Source of the DNA: an uncultured Lachnospiraceae bacterium
GTDB taxonomy: Bacteria > Bacillota > Clostridia > Lachnospirales > Lachnospiraceae
DNA: 10,712 nt
Assembly: GCA_910585545.1 (NCBI GenBank)
Contig: CAJUFN010000032.1
Location: 1 to 10,712, forward strand
Reading direction: 5' to 3'
The notes beneath the pieces are model-generated. The model searched no databases, had not been told where the DNA came from, and saw nothing but the letters and a program-made list of their open reading frames with translations. The position numbers and the translations under genes are program-made. Below, piece after piece: positions 1 through 5,588 of the stretch (position 1 is its first letter; every line of letters starts with the position of its first letter).

Positions 1-846
1 GATGATACATCAATTTTGCTCGCAACACAAGGAGAAACACACGGGGCGAATTTGTATGCGTATTGTGAGAACAATCCGATAAATCATGTGGATTATACCG
101 GTTATCTATTTGAATCCATAAAGATAATGGGAGAATTGAAATATAACGCTTTTTTATTAGCCTGTGGGGTTGTAATATGTACCTATTATGACTGTATCGA
201 GATTGTAACTGATAGACAATATACAAACACTAAAAAAGGAGGAATACAAATTCCACTTGATAGAGTAAGAGTATTTGATGGGAAGGTATTATCGTTCTCT
301 GATATATTGCTACATCTATACAAAAGTTTTGGTGACAATGTGTTTGATTTTGTTGCCAAAACCGCAACAGAAAAATTTGCTGAACAATTTTCTCAAAAGT
401 ATAGGAATGATTACGGCGAGAATATTAAGAGCAGAGATTTCTTATTTAGTGACAGTTGTGTTTCCAATGAAATTAAACATCATTGTTTAACAAAATGGCA
501 CTTGGAAAATAAAATATTTTATGGTTCTGTGCGTTTAGAAGCAGGATGCGCAGGATTAACCACATTAAAACGCATCGGAAACAATTGGGAAGAACATACG
601 TGGAAACTGTGGAATTGGGATATGAAAGGAATCGGAGACGAATGGAAAAGCTCGGCTAAAAGAAGCTGTGAATCCATTGAAATTTACGAACAAGATGCAA
701 ACGCTCCCCGAGATTCTGTCGCTTTTGGATACTATTATGGTATTCGTGAGAAATATTTTTATACTAAAGCAGATCCTTATTATTATCCGGAATTAAAAGA
801 ACGATACACATATGTTCGACCTGATTGGATTACAAATAAAATATGA
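1..846 (+). CDS. Rhs/YD-repeat protein, C-terminal end with unrecognised toxin tip (5' end outside window)
   Basis: This is the 3' end of an Rhs-family protein; the frame is open from base 1, so the true start lies upstream. The first about 31 residues (DDTSILLATQGETHGANLYA..., ending NPINHVDYTG) match the end of the RHS repeat-associated core, also present at 6762 and 9187. After the DYTG boundary the sequence becomes AT-rich and unrelated to the other tips, as expected for a polymorphic toxin tip of about 250 residues. The tip has a hydrophobic stretch near its beginning (AFLLACGVVICTYY) and several Cys and Trp residues, but no catalytic motif I recognise. The stop overlaps an ATGA, and the next gene starts 15 bases later behind a strong Shine-Dalgarno site, fitting a toxin-immunity pair. 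It could be the end of a full-length rhs gene or another displaced cassette. Confidence 0.8.
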   Translation, partial: DDTSILLATQGETHGANLYAYCENNPINHVDYTGYLFESIKIMGELKYNAFLLACGVVICTYYDCIEIVTDRQYTNTKKGGIQIPLDRVRVFDGKVLSFSDILLHLYKSFGDNVFDFVAKTATEKFAEQFSQKYRNDYGENIKSRDFLFSDSCVSNEIKHHCLTKWHLENKIFYGSVRLEAGCAGLTTLKRIGNNWEEHTWKLWNWDMKGIGDEWKSSAKRSCESIEIYEQDANAPRDSVAFGYYYGIREKYFYTKADPYYYPELKERYTYVRPDWITNKI

Positions 847-860
847 GCGGAGGAAAATAC

Positions 861-1595
861 ATGAAAAGGAAAGCTTGGGGTGGAACTATTATTGCAGTGA
901 TTATTGCAGTAATTATCGCAATCATGATAATTATTATGGTGAATAGTAACAGCCAAACCGAAAAAGTTGTAGAGAAATCGTACAACGATAATCCAATCGG
1001 AACAACTTTGTACTACAATGGAAAAAAATACTATGAACTTGGTAATTTGTCTGATTATTACGCCTCACAGGGGAAAAAGATTCCAAACTCTATTAATAAT
1101 TTTGGAGTATATAATTTGTTTGTAAACGAACGTATGGATTTATCAGAATATACAGCATATTTATTTCCAGATGATTCCAGATGGATCGAACACAATACAT
1201 ACTATATCTATAAAAATGATTCTAAAGAACATCCTATCGTAATTTTTGAAAAAAACAATATGCCGTTAGGTCCATCTGACGGCTGGTATTATTTTTCGGA
1301 AGACTTTGAGTTTCAAATGCCAACAGTACGAACAGATTTGGTGTATGAAATTCTTTTAACAAACGATACTTCAAACATTCTTTGGAGCACAAATCATACT
1401 GAGGAGATTAAACAAATAATATCCGCCTTACAAAAATCAGAAAACATTTGTTGTGTATTGAACAATTACACCAATGTGCCATGGAAATTTTTATATGTAC
1501 GTTATTCTAATAACCCTTTTGTCGAAAATATTGGGTGGCAAGATAATGGCTGTTTCATTTTAAATAATACAGGGGACAATACTGTCTGTTCTTGA
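861..1595 (+). CDS. Membrane-anchored putative immunity protein (244 aa)
   Basis: I chose ATG 861 because GGAGG at 849-853 lies 7 bases before it; the in-frame ATG at 843 lacks a site. The protein has a short basic N-terminus (MKRKAWGG) and one long Ile/Val-rich membrane segment (about residues 7-28), then a soluble domain of about 215 residues predicted to be outside the cell. It follows the Rhs tip gene directly, the position of a cognate immunity gene, so immunity against that tip is the inference. Its soluble domain resembles the next gene: YNGKKYYELG versus YDGKIYYEEG, LGPS..WYYFSEDF versus LGPPSWIFYCENF, and a shared K(F/V)..V.Y.N pattern near the end. Past the homologous end it gains about 8 residues (TGDNTVCS) and its TGA from the palindromic repeat, suggesting the repeat landed on the gene's 3' end. 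The family is unrecognised. Confidence 0.72.
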   Translation: MKRKAWGGTIIAVIIAVIIAIMIIIMVNSNSQTEKVVEKSYNDNPIGTTLYYNGKKYYELGNLSDYYASQGKKIPNSINNFGVYNLFVNERMDLSEYTAYLFPDDSRWIEHNTYYIYKNDSKEHPIVIFEKNNMPLGPSDGWYYFSEDFEFQMPTVRTDLVYEILLTNDTSNILWSTNHTEEIKQIISALQKSENICCVLNNYTNVPWKFLYVRYSNNPFVENIGWQDNGCFILNNTGDNTVCS

Positions 1596-1680
1596 CAAAT
1601 GTCTAAACACTGAACAACATGGGGCGTTGTGTGTCTCGAGTAGAATTTAACAGAAGACACCACTCCGTCCCATGTCCTGA
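1571..1680. repeat. Palindromic repeat (PR) copy 1 plus a half copy
   Basis: An imperfect inverted repeat spans about 1617-1675: the left arm acatggggcgttgtgtgtc pairs with the right arm gacaccactccgtcccatgt. The centre tagaatttaacagaag recurs in the copy at 3934-3991. A half copy of the left arm (aggggacaatactgtctg) lies just before it at 1571 and supplies the end of the upstream reading frame. GGGACGG-type palindromes of this kind are, from memory, common dispersed REP-like repeats in clostridia. Here the repeat separates two related membrane-protein genes. Confidence 0.65.
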
Positions 1681-1698
1681 GAAAAAGAGGTGAAATTA

Positions 1699-2379
1699 GT
1701 GAAAAAAATTGTATTTACCTGTTTAATATCATTCCTTCTAATTTTTCTGATCTGTATTGGAACATATAAATATAACAAAACCAAAGTGTATGTGTTCATA
1801 GAAAATGATACGATGTATGCTGAATACGATGGAAAAATATATTATGAGGAAGGAAGTGTTACTCCAGAAATTTTTACAAATCAAGAATTATTTTCGAACG
1901 GTCATTTTCAGATTCCAGCACGTTATTCTTATCAAGATTTTCATGATGATTTTAAAATATATGCGGTTGAGACCAAAAAAGAAGCCAAACAGGTTGGAAT
2001 AATAGCTTATCTGTTTGCCAAACAAATTCATATTGGAGCGGATGGTTCGGATTGCTTCTATATAGAAAACAACCAAGTACTTGGACCTCCATCGTGGATT
2101 TTTTATTGTGAAAATTTTCAACTGCCTACGATAGAAACTGCAAATATAGAAGCAATTCGCCTTGATTATCTTGATACCTCTACTTTTATTACAAACTCTG
2201 ACGAAATTGAGATTTTTGTTGAGCGAATCAGGAAAAGGGAAGATTTTGTAGACTTAGTAGAAAGCACGATAGCCTTGCCTGAGGATAGAATAAAAGTATT
2301 TATTGTATATGCAAATTCTTCCTTGAATGAATTCATTGGTATAGTTGAAAATGGTATATTGCAATATGAAGAAAATTAG
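1699..2379 (+). CDS. Membrane-anchored immunity-like orphan protein (226 aa)
   Basis: GTG 1699 is preferred: AGAGGTG at 1686-1692 is spaced 6 bases from it, whereas the in-frame GTG at 1690 overlaps that site. The protein begins MKKIVFTC and has one membrane segment (about residues 4-22, LISFLLIFLICIG), then a soluble domain of about 200 residues probably outside the cell. No lipobox with a Gly/Ala-Cys junction is visible. It is a distant paralogue of the 861-1595 product (shared YDGKIYYEEG-like, LGPPSW, ENFQLPT and C-terminal V.Y.N motifs). No toxin tip lies directly upstream; a palindromic repeat does. It therefore looks like an orphan immunity gene left after loss or exchange of its toxin. 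It is probably cotranscribed with the upstream pair. The family is unrecognised and the role is inferred from position and paralogy. Confidence 0.65.
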   Translation: MKKIVFTCLISFLLIFLICIGTYKYNKTKVYVFIENDTMYAEYDGKIYYEEGSVTPEIFTNQELFSNGHFQIPARYSYQDFHDDFKIYAVETKKEAKQVGIIAYLFAKQIHIGADGSDCFYIENNQVLGPPSWIFYCENFQLPTIETANIEAIRLDYLDTSTFITNSDEIEIFVERIRKREDFVDLVESTIALPEDRIKVFIVYANSSLNEFIGIVENGILQYEEN

Positions 2380-2450
2380 CAAAAGACAGAAGGCGGTACG
2401 AAACCACTGAAATAGAGTGAATTGGACGGGTCTGTGTCTTGATAATATTG
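2380..2450. repeat. Degenerate palindromic-repeat halves
   Basis: Directly after the stop at 2379 lies agcaaaagacagaaggcgg, resembling the right arm of the PR element (agcaaaaggcaaaactccg at 5520). About 30 bases on is attggacgggtctgtgtctt, resembling its left arm (ggggacggttctgtgtcct). The arms are in the reverse order to an intact copy, so this looks like the remains of two copies. No gene is visible here. Confidence 0.4.
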
Positions 2451-2455
2451 AAACA

Positions 2456-2490
2456 CACCACGGCAACGAATTTTTCGCTACCGTGGTGCT
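2456..2490. terminator. Hairpin, probable terminator 1
   Basis: Arms caccacggcaacga (2456-2469) and tcgctaccgtggtg (2475-2488) pair around a 5-base loop, with two A/C mismatches on the + strand that become G-U wobbles on the - strand. It lies between two converging genes: the + strand immunity-like gene and the - strand regulator. A bidirectional terminator is likely. The + strand tail here is only ctttggg, weaker than in the other two copies. Confidence 0.6.
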
Positions 2491-2520
2491 TTGGGTTGGG
2501 AAACTTAGAAAATTACAAGC

Positions 2521-2772
2521 TTATTTAAGCAAGTCTTTTCCGTAATTCCCGTTTTCGTCACACTTGATGTACTTTTTCAGCCCGTTTAAATCAATGTCTA
2601 AACAGTCAGCCAAACGCAATGCCAAAGAAAGGCGCACATCGCATTTCCCCGACTCTATGTTGGGTACATGCCGTGAACTGATGTCTGCTTTCTCTGCGAG
2701 CTTTTCCTGCGAATAGTCCAACGTCTTTCTTTTCGTCCGCACCAAGTTGCCGAATTCTTTTAAAAATTCCAT
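2521..2772 (-). CDS. XRE-family HTH transcriptional regulator, module copy 1 (83 aa)
   Basis: This is a small cytoplasmic DNA-binding protein that is almost entirely one XRE/HTH_3 (Cro/C1-type) domain. Residues of the motif are visible: LVRTKRK in helix 1, SQEKLAEKADIS in helix 2, SSRHVPNIESGK in the recognition region, then LSLALRLADCLDIDL. A short polar tail ends GNYGKDLLK. ATG 2772 is chosen because AAGGAGG lies 8 bases upstream; the in-frame GTG at 2781 overlaps that site. It is one of three paralogues (3412-3663 and 8442-8693). Its recognition region differs from them (SSRHVPNIE against SWRHVPDIE or SWRHVPNIE). It is divergent from the promoter at 2905-2933, so autoregulation or control of that promoter is the natural inference, but no operator is proven. 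Confidence 0.88.
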   Translation of the reverse strand: MEFLKEFGNLVRTKRKTLDYSQEKLAEKADISSRHVPNIESGKCDVRLSLALRLADCLDIDLNGLKKYIKCDENGNYGKDLLK

Positions 2773-2801
2773 TATACTCACCTCCTTTCCGCAATCCTAT
2801 T

Positions 2802-2837
2802 TTAAATGTTTTCCCGCTTGCGCACAAACTCTAACAT
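2802..2837 (-). CDS. Possible 11-aa leader peptide upstream of regulator copy 1
   Basis: On the minus strand an AGGGGGTG stretch precedes an ATG (2837) opening an 11-codon frame, MLEFVRKRENI, that closes about 30 bases before the regulator start. The same peptide lies before regulator copy 2 at 3693-3728. The surrounding DNA is nearly identical in both copies, so conservation says little, and copy 3 lacks it. It may be chance. Confidence 0.25.
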   Translation of the reverse strand: MLEFVRKRENI

Positions 2838-2866
2838 CTTGCACCCCCTATAAAATACACAAAGCA

Positions 2867-2903
2867 AAAAGCGCAAAACAGCAATGCACTGTTTCGCGCT
2901 TTT
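2867..2903. terminator. Hairpin abutting promoter P1
   Basis: Arms aaaagcgcaaaacag (2867-2881) and ctgtttcgcgctttt (2889-2903) form a 15-bp stem with one mismatch and a 7-base loop. A/T runs at the base of the stem would suit termination in both directions. It ends one base before the -35 box of P1. It may insulate the promoter from the divergent regulator, or act as an inverted-repeat operator. Confidence 0.55.
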
Positions 2904-2904
2904 C

Positions 2905-2933
2905 TTGACTTTTATACAATTTTTTGCTATATT
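2905..2933 (+). promoter_or_regulatory. Sigma-A promoter P1
   Basis: TTGACT (2905-2910) and TATATT (2928-2933) are separated by exactly 17 bases. The same 29 bases occur unchanged in the two other modules. It reads into the Rhs core fragment at 2966, which has no usable start codon or ribosome binding site nearby. Confidence 0.8.
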
Positions 2934-2965
2934 AAACTTGAAAAATATCATATATCACCAAACGT

Positions 2966-3307
2966 CAATACGACAAGGGCGGTAACCGTGTTTCCGAAAA
3001 GATTTATCCGTACACGGAATCCGATAATCTCGGCACACCCGAAAAAACGGTCAAATCGCTGTATAACTATATCCAATGGAAAGACCGCTTATCGTCTTAC
3101 GACGGCAAGGCAATCAAATACGACGCGGCGGGGAATCCCGTTTCCTACGGCGACCAAAAATATGTTTGGATGGGAAAACAGTTGACGGAAATTATCAACC
3201 CCGACGGCACAAAAACGACCTTCGCCTATGATGCGGACGGTTTCCGTACCGAAAAGCACCAAATCGGCGAAAAAATCAGGGGACGGTTCTCTGATTGGCG
3301 AAATTAG
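2966..3307 (+). pseudogene. Start-less Rhs core fragment
   Basis: Bases 2966-3269 copy 5985-6288 of the long Rhs fragment with only three differences in 304 bases, all synonymous. The translation starts at QYDKGGNRVSEKIYPY and runs through WKDRLSSYDG, KYVWMGKQL and FAYDADGFRTEKHQIG, which are YD-repeat core sequence. In frame upstream there is a TGA at 2939 and no ATG, GTG or TTG start. At 3269 the core breaks off mid-repeat into a left-arm fragment of the palindromic repeat (aggggacggttctctgat) and stops at TAG 3305. There is no tip and no immunity gene. It is a dead cassette remnant, or a recombination substrate driven by P1. Confidence 0.8.
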
Positions 3308-3346
3308 GAGACCTGTAAATCGATACTAATTAGCCCAATAAATACA

Positions 3347-3386
3347 CACCACGGTAGCGGATGAATCCGCTACCGTGGTGCTTTTT
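3347..3386. terminator. Hairpin with T-tract, terminator 2
   Basis: A perfect 15-bp stem, caccacggtagcgga (3347-3361) with tccgctaccgtggtg (3366-3380), has a TGAA loop and is followed by cTTTTT on the + strand. This is a convincing intrinsic terminator between the Rhs fragment (+) and regulator copy 2 (-), probably working both ways. Confidence 0.8.
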
Positions 3387-3411
3387 GGTTGGGAACTTAG
3401 AAAATTACAAC

Positions 3412-3663
3412 TTATTTAAGCAAGTCTTTTCCGTAATTCCCGTTTTCGTCGCACTTGGCATATACTTTTAGCTCGTTCAAATCAATATCCAAACAAGTAG
3501 CCAAACGCAATACCAAAGAAAGACGCAAATCACGCTTACCCGCTTCTATGTCGGGTACATGCCGCCAACTAATGTCCACTTTTTCTGCAAGATCTTCTTG
3601 TGAATAGTGAAGCGCCTTTCTTTTCGTCCGCACCAAGCTGCCGAACTTTTTCAGAAATTCCAT
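3412..3663 (-). CDS. XRE-family HTH transcriptional regulator, module copy 2 (83 aa)
   Basis: Paralogue of the 2521-2772 product with the same length and layout: helix 1 LVRTKRK, helix 2 SQEDLAEKVDIS, recognition region SWRHVPDIEAGK, then LSLVLRLATCLDIDL and the ending GNYGKDLLK. ATG 3663 is chosen by alignment with copy 1; an adjacent in-frame ATG at 3666 is equally possible, and GGAGG sits 5 to 8 bases before them. Its C-terminal part (LNELKVYAKCDENG) differs from copies 1 and 3, which share LNGLKKYIKCDENG. It lies divergent from promoter P2. If it regulates P2, its targets would be the orphan membrane-protein genes at 4029 and 4579. That is inference from position. Confidence 0.88.
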   Translation of the reverse strand: MEFLKKFGSLVRTKRKALHYSQEDLAEKVDISWRHVPDIEAGKRDLRLSLVLRLATCLDIDLNELKVYAKCDENGNYGKDLLK

Positions 3664-3692
3664 CATACTCACCTCCTTTCCGCAGTTCTATT

Positions 3693-3728
3693 TTAAATGT
3701 TTTCCCGCTTGCGCACAAACTCTAACAT
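3693..3728 (-). CDS. Possible 11-aa leader peptide upstream of regulator copy 2
   Basis: The frame MLEFVRKRENI is identical to that at 2802-2837 and has the same AGGGGGTG site in front of its ATG. It closes 30 bases before the regulator start. Evidence is the site plus recurrence in a recent duplicate only, so confidence is low. Confidence 0.25.
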   Translation of the reverse strand: MLEFVRKRENI

Positions 3729-3757
3729 CTTGCACCCCCTATAAAATACACAAAGCA

Positions 3758-3794
3758 AAAAGCGCGAAACAGCAATACACTGTTTCGCGCTTTT
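3758..3794. terminator. Hairpin abutting promoter P2
   Basis: A perfect 15-bp stem, aaaagcgcgaaacag with ctgtttcgcgctttt, has loop caataca. It repairs the single mismatch of copy 1 and again ends one base before the -35 box. It is either a bidirectional terminator or an inverted-repeat operator. Confidence 0.6.
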
Positions 3795-3795
3795 C

Positions 3796-3824
3796 TTGAC
3801 TTTTATACAATTTTTTGCTATATT
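3796..3824 (+). promoter_or_regulatory. Sigma-A promoter P2
   Basis: TTGACT (3796-3801), a 17-base spacer and TATATT (3819-3824) are identical to P1 and P3. The first complete genes downstream on the + strand are the two orphan membrane-protein genes, with no Rhs core between. Confidence 0.8.
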
Positions 3825-3877
3825 AATCTTGAAAACTATTATAAATTGCCAGTCGCCAAAGATATATTCAGAACAGG

Positions 3878-3933
3878 GTTGCGTTCTGCACTCACCGAAA
3901 CGCTCCCTCTTTGAGGGAGCTGTCGAGCGCAAC
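3878..3933. repeat. MITE-like nested hairpin element
   Basis: Outer arms gttgcgttc (3878-3886) and gagcgcaac (3925-3933) enclose a perfect inner stem, gctccctc (3902-3909) with gagggagc (3913-3920), loop ttt. The ctccctc..gagggagctgtc sequence resembles, from memory, small dispersed repeats in gut clostridia. It abuts the palindromic repeat that starts at 3934. Together they fill the gap between P2 and the gene at 4029. Confidence 0.5.
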
Positions 3934-3996
3934 CATGGGGCAGTTGTGTGTCCCGCGTAGAATTTAACAAAAGGCAGCACTCCGTCCCATGTCCTA
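3934..3996. repeat. Palindromic repeat (PR) copy 2
   Basis: The left arm catggggcagttgtgtgtc pairs imperfectly with the right arm ending actccgtcccatg (to 3991). The centre gtagaatttaacaaaag and the right-flank gtcct match copy 1 at 1617-1680. An open frame runs from inside this repeat (ATG-like start at 3948) into the next gene, but the repeat-derived part is not expected to be translated. Confidence 0.65.
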
Positions 3997-4028
3997 AAAT
4001 ACAAAGTATAAGGGGGACTCTTCGATTC

Positions 4029-4511
4029 ATGTCATCTATTAATATAATTTTCTTACAAAAAACCAAATCCCAAAAAATCGGAGAAATCTTTCTTTTTACG
4101 CTTAGCATTTTTGCTTTTGTATTATTTTCTAAAGAATATAAAAACAAAAATTTCTTGTTAAGTGAGCTCCTATTTGGATATTTGTGTATTTTTGGTCTAT
4201 TAGCTATCTTTTCATTTTTTACTATCATTTCGCCTCTAAAGATCTATACAGAAGATAATTCCATATATATAAAATATTTGCCTAAATTATATAAACGAAT
4301 ATCTTTTGAAAATATTTTAAATATTTCACCAATTACAGAACATGAATTTAATTTTTTTGAAAAATGGTGGTATGGAATTTATTCATATGAAAATCTCTAT
4401 TTAATTTCCACGAGACACAGAAATTATTATATTAATTGCAAAAGTAATTCTATTGATGCAATGAACTGTCTTATCAATGCGTTAAATAACACAAAGGACA
4501 ATTTGGAATAG
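4029..4511 (+). CDS. Small two-TM protein with PH-like C-terminal domain, orphan immunity candidate (160 aa)
   Basis: ATG 4029 is preferred because AGGGGGA lies 11 bases before it and everything upstream in frame is palindromic repeat. Residues about 18-34 (GEIFLFTLSIFAFVLFS) and 48-68 (LLFGYLCIFGLLAIFSFFTII) are membrane segments. The remainder starts SPLKIYTEDNSIYI and includes KRISFENILNI, a pattern like that seen in bacterial PH-type domains on membrane proteins; this fit is tentative. Codon use is AT-rich, like the other tip-associated genes and unlike the Rhs core. No toxin precedes it, only repeats and promoter P2, so it looks like an orphan immunity gene that P2 may keep expressed. 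It lies 67 bases before the next gene and is probably cotranscribed with it. Confidence 0.6.
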   Translation: MSSINIIFLQKTKSQKIGEIFLFTLSIFAFVLFSKEYKNKNFLLSELLFGYLCIFGLLAIFSFFTIISPLKIYTEDNSIYIKYLPKLYKRISFENILNISPITEHEFNFFEKWWYGIYSYENLYLISTRHRNYYINCKSNSIDAMNCLINALNNTKDNLE

Positions 4512-4518
4512 AAAAGAC

Positions 4519-4548
4519 AGGATATGACCCGTAGGGTTAAGATATCCT
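4519..4548. other. Intergenic hairpin
   Basis: The stem ggatat-gaccc (4520-4530) pairs with gggtt (4534-4538) and, after a 3-base bulge, with atatcc (4542-4547); loop gta. No T-run follows directly (tcacctattttg), so it is a weak terminator or a transcript processing/attenuation structure between the genes at 4029 and 4579. A PR-like agaaaagacag sits just before it. Confidence 0.35.
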
Positions 4549-4578
4549 CACCTATTTTGACGCGAGAGGAAGTGTGTA

Positions 4579-5460
4579 ATGAAAATTTTCAAACATATAT
4601 TTTCCGCCTTAGCTATTCTTCTATCTGTTGTATTTATAATTTTTATCATTTTCGTGATATTTTGTGGCGTTTCCGAGCAGAAAATAATCACCGAATATAC
4701 TAAAAATTTACCGCATAACATCCTGGAAGAAAATATCGCGGAAAGCATAAATACAGAGCAATATGGACGCCTTTTGTACAATAATAATTACGGTAGGAGA
4801 GAGTGGGCGATCAAAACACCGACTAAAAAATTAAAGGAAAAGGATTTATATTGGATAATACAAAACAATCCCAATATACTGTATCATTTACAATATGATT
4901 CGTGGAATTCGGAAATAGAAAATGAAATCCTTATTCATAAAAACTTTGAATTTCCTAATTTAATTGAGGATGATATTTCCGAAATAGTTTTTATACAACA
5001 TATGGACTCCATACAATACACATGCTCCCCATTAAAGTGGGATTCTGATAGACAAGAATATATTCTTCGAAATTCCTCAACAATTCACCCTAACTTTTCT
5101 AAAGAAGAATGTGATTTACTTCGTTCGCTGGCATTCACCACCTACGAGCAAACATATCATTTAGATTTAACTGTAGATATTATCTATGGGCAAGTTTGGG
5201 ATACGATAAACAGTCCTATTTATGATTATGGAAATTATATTGAAAGCGAATCGTCTCTACTTGAAACTTATGAAATTTGGGATATACATTGGTATTATGA
5301 GGGATGCGAAGATATTTGTTACAATCGATACTACTTGGTAAAAGATAGTAATAACAATTATTATTTTAGTCTCAATGAAATTCCAGATTATACTATTAAA
5401 CTGCCAAAAAAAATAAGTGAAAAAATTCATTTGGCATTTTCACAAACAAATGTCGGATAA
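4579..5460 (+). CDS. Membrane-anchored orphan immunity-like protein (293 aa)
   Basis: ATG 4579 follows GAGGAAG (4566-4572) at good spacing. A basic start (MKIFKHIF) leads into one long membrane segment (about residues 7-30, rich in Ile, Val, Phe). The remaining about 260 residues are probably extracytoplasmic and rich in Tyr, Asn, Ile and acidic residues. A short stretch, KNFEFPNLIEDDISEIVFI, resembles ENFQLPTIETANIEAIRL in the 1699-2379 product and EDFEFQMPTVRTDLVYEI in the 861-1595 product, so it may be a more distant relative. No toxin tip is adjacent; the gene sits between the PH-like gene and a palindromic repeat fused to the next Rhs fragment. Orphan immunity is the inference. It is the longest of the anchored proteins here, and no enzyme motif was recognised. 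Confidence 0.65.
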   Translation: MKIFKHIFSALAILLSVVFIIFIIFVIFCGVSEQKIITEYTKNLPHNILEENIAESINTEQYGRLLYNNNYGRREWAIKTPTKKLKEKDLYWIIQNNPNILYHLQYDSWNSEIENEILIHKNFEFPNLIEDDISEIVFIQHMDSIQYTCSPLKWDSDRQEYILRNSSTIHPNFSKEECDLLRSLAFTTYEQTYHLDLTVDIIYGQVWDTINSPIYDYGNYIESESSLLETYEIWDIHWYYEGCEDICYNRYYLVKDSNNNYYFSLNEIPDYTIKLPKKISEKIHLAFSQTNVG

Positions 5461-5484
5461 GAGCATGTAGAGAAGAATTTTGAA

Positions 5485-5549
5485 AGACAGGGGACGGTTC
5501 TGTGTCCTGAGAGAAATTAGCAAAAGGCAAAACTCCGTCCTCTGTCTTA
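5485..5549. repeat. Palindromic repeat (PR) copy 3, fused to the Rhs fragment
   Basis: The left arm agacaggggacggttctgtg (5485-5504) pairs with cactc-type right arm ggcaaaactccgtcctctgtct (5526-5547, quoted in two parts: ggcaaaactccg and tcctctgtct). The centre gagaaattagcaaaag parallels the tagaatttaacaaaag centre of the other copies. Rhs core coding begins immediately after it at 5550, so the repeat marks the exact point where the 5' part of the Rhs gene is lost. Confidence 0.7.
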
Positions 5550-5588
5550 GGCGTTACCGCGTCCAAAAAAGAATTTATTGCGGACAAC

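Larger units (their letters stand above)
2456..2940. repeat. Regulator/promoter module, copy 1
   Basis: This is the first of three copies of a module of about 490 bases (others at 3347-3835 and 8377-8876). In order it contains a hairpin with T-tract, a minus-strand XRE regulator, a second hairpin and a + strand sigma-A promoter. Similarity between copies begins near acaccacgg and stops just after the -10 element at ttgaaaa, after which each copy meets a different downstream sequence. No terminal inverted repeats, target duplications or transposase were seen. Confidence 0.75.
3347..3835. repeat. Regulator/promoter module, copy 2
   Basis: Second copy of the module. Its leader region (about 3690-3795) is almost identical to copy 1, while its regulator coding sequence is closer to copy 3 in the N-terminal half. 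Similarity to the other copies ends after ttgaaaa, followed by repeat debris rather than an Rhs core. Confidence 0.75.

Noticed and set aside
1617..1675. Integron attC-like recombination site
   Set aside because: The palindrome sits between cassettes but shows no convincing RYYYAAC/GTTRRRY core pair, and no integrase is present in the window.
2988..3185. Open frame of 65 codons, recurring at 5959-6204
   Set aside because: It is an out-of-frame shadow of the duplicated Rhs core; the in-frame YD-repeat sequence explains the conservation.
2456..3835. CRISPR-like or transposon structure from the repeated modules
   Set aside because: The repeats are about 490 bases, carry genes and promoters, and have no terminal inverted repeats, short spacers, transposase or Cas genes.
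3948..4028. N-terminal extension of the 4029 gene starting inside the palindromic repeat
   Set aside because: The extension is translated repeat arm sequence with no ribosome site; ATG 4029 has a purine-rich site and begins the recognisable protein.
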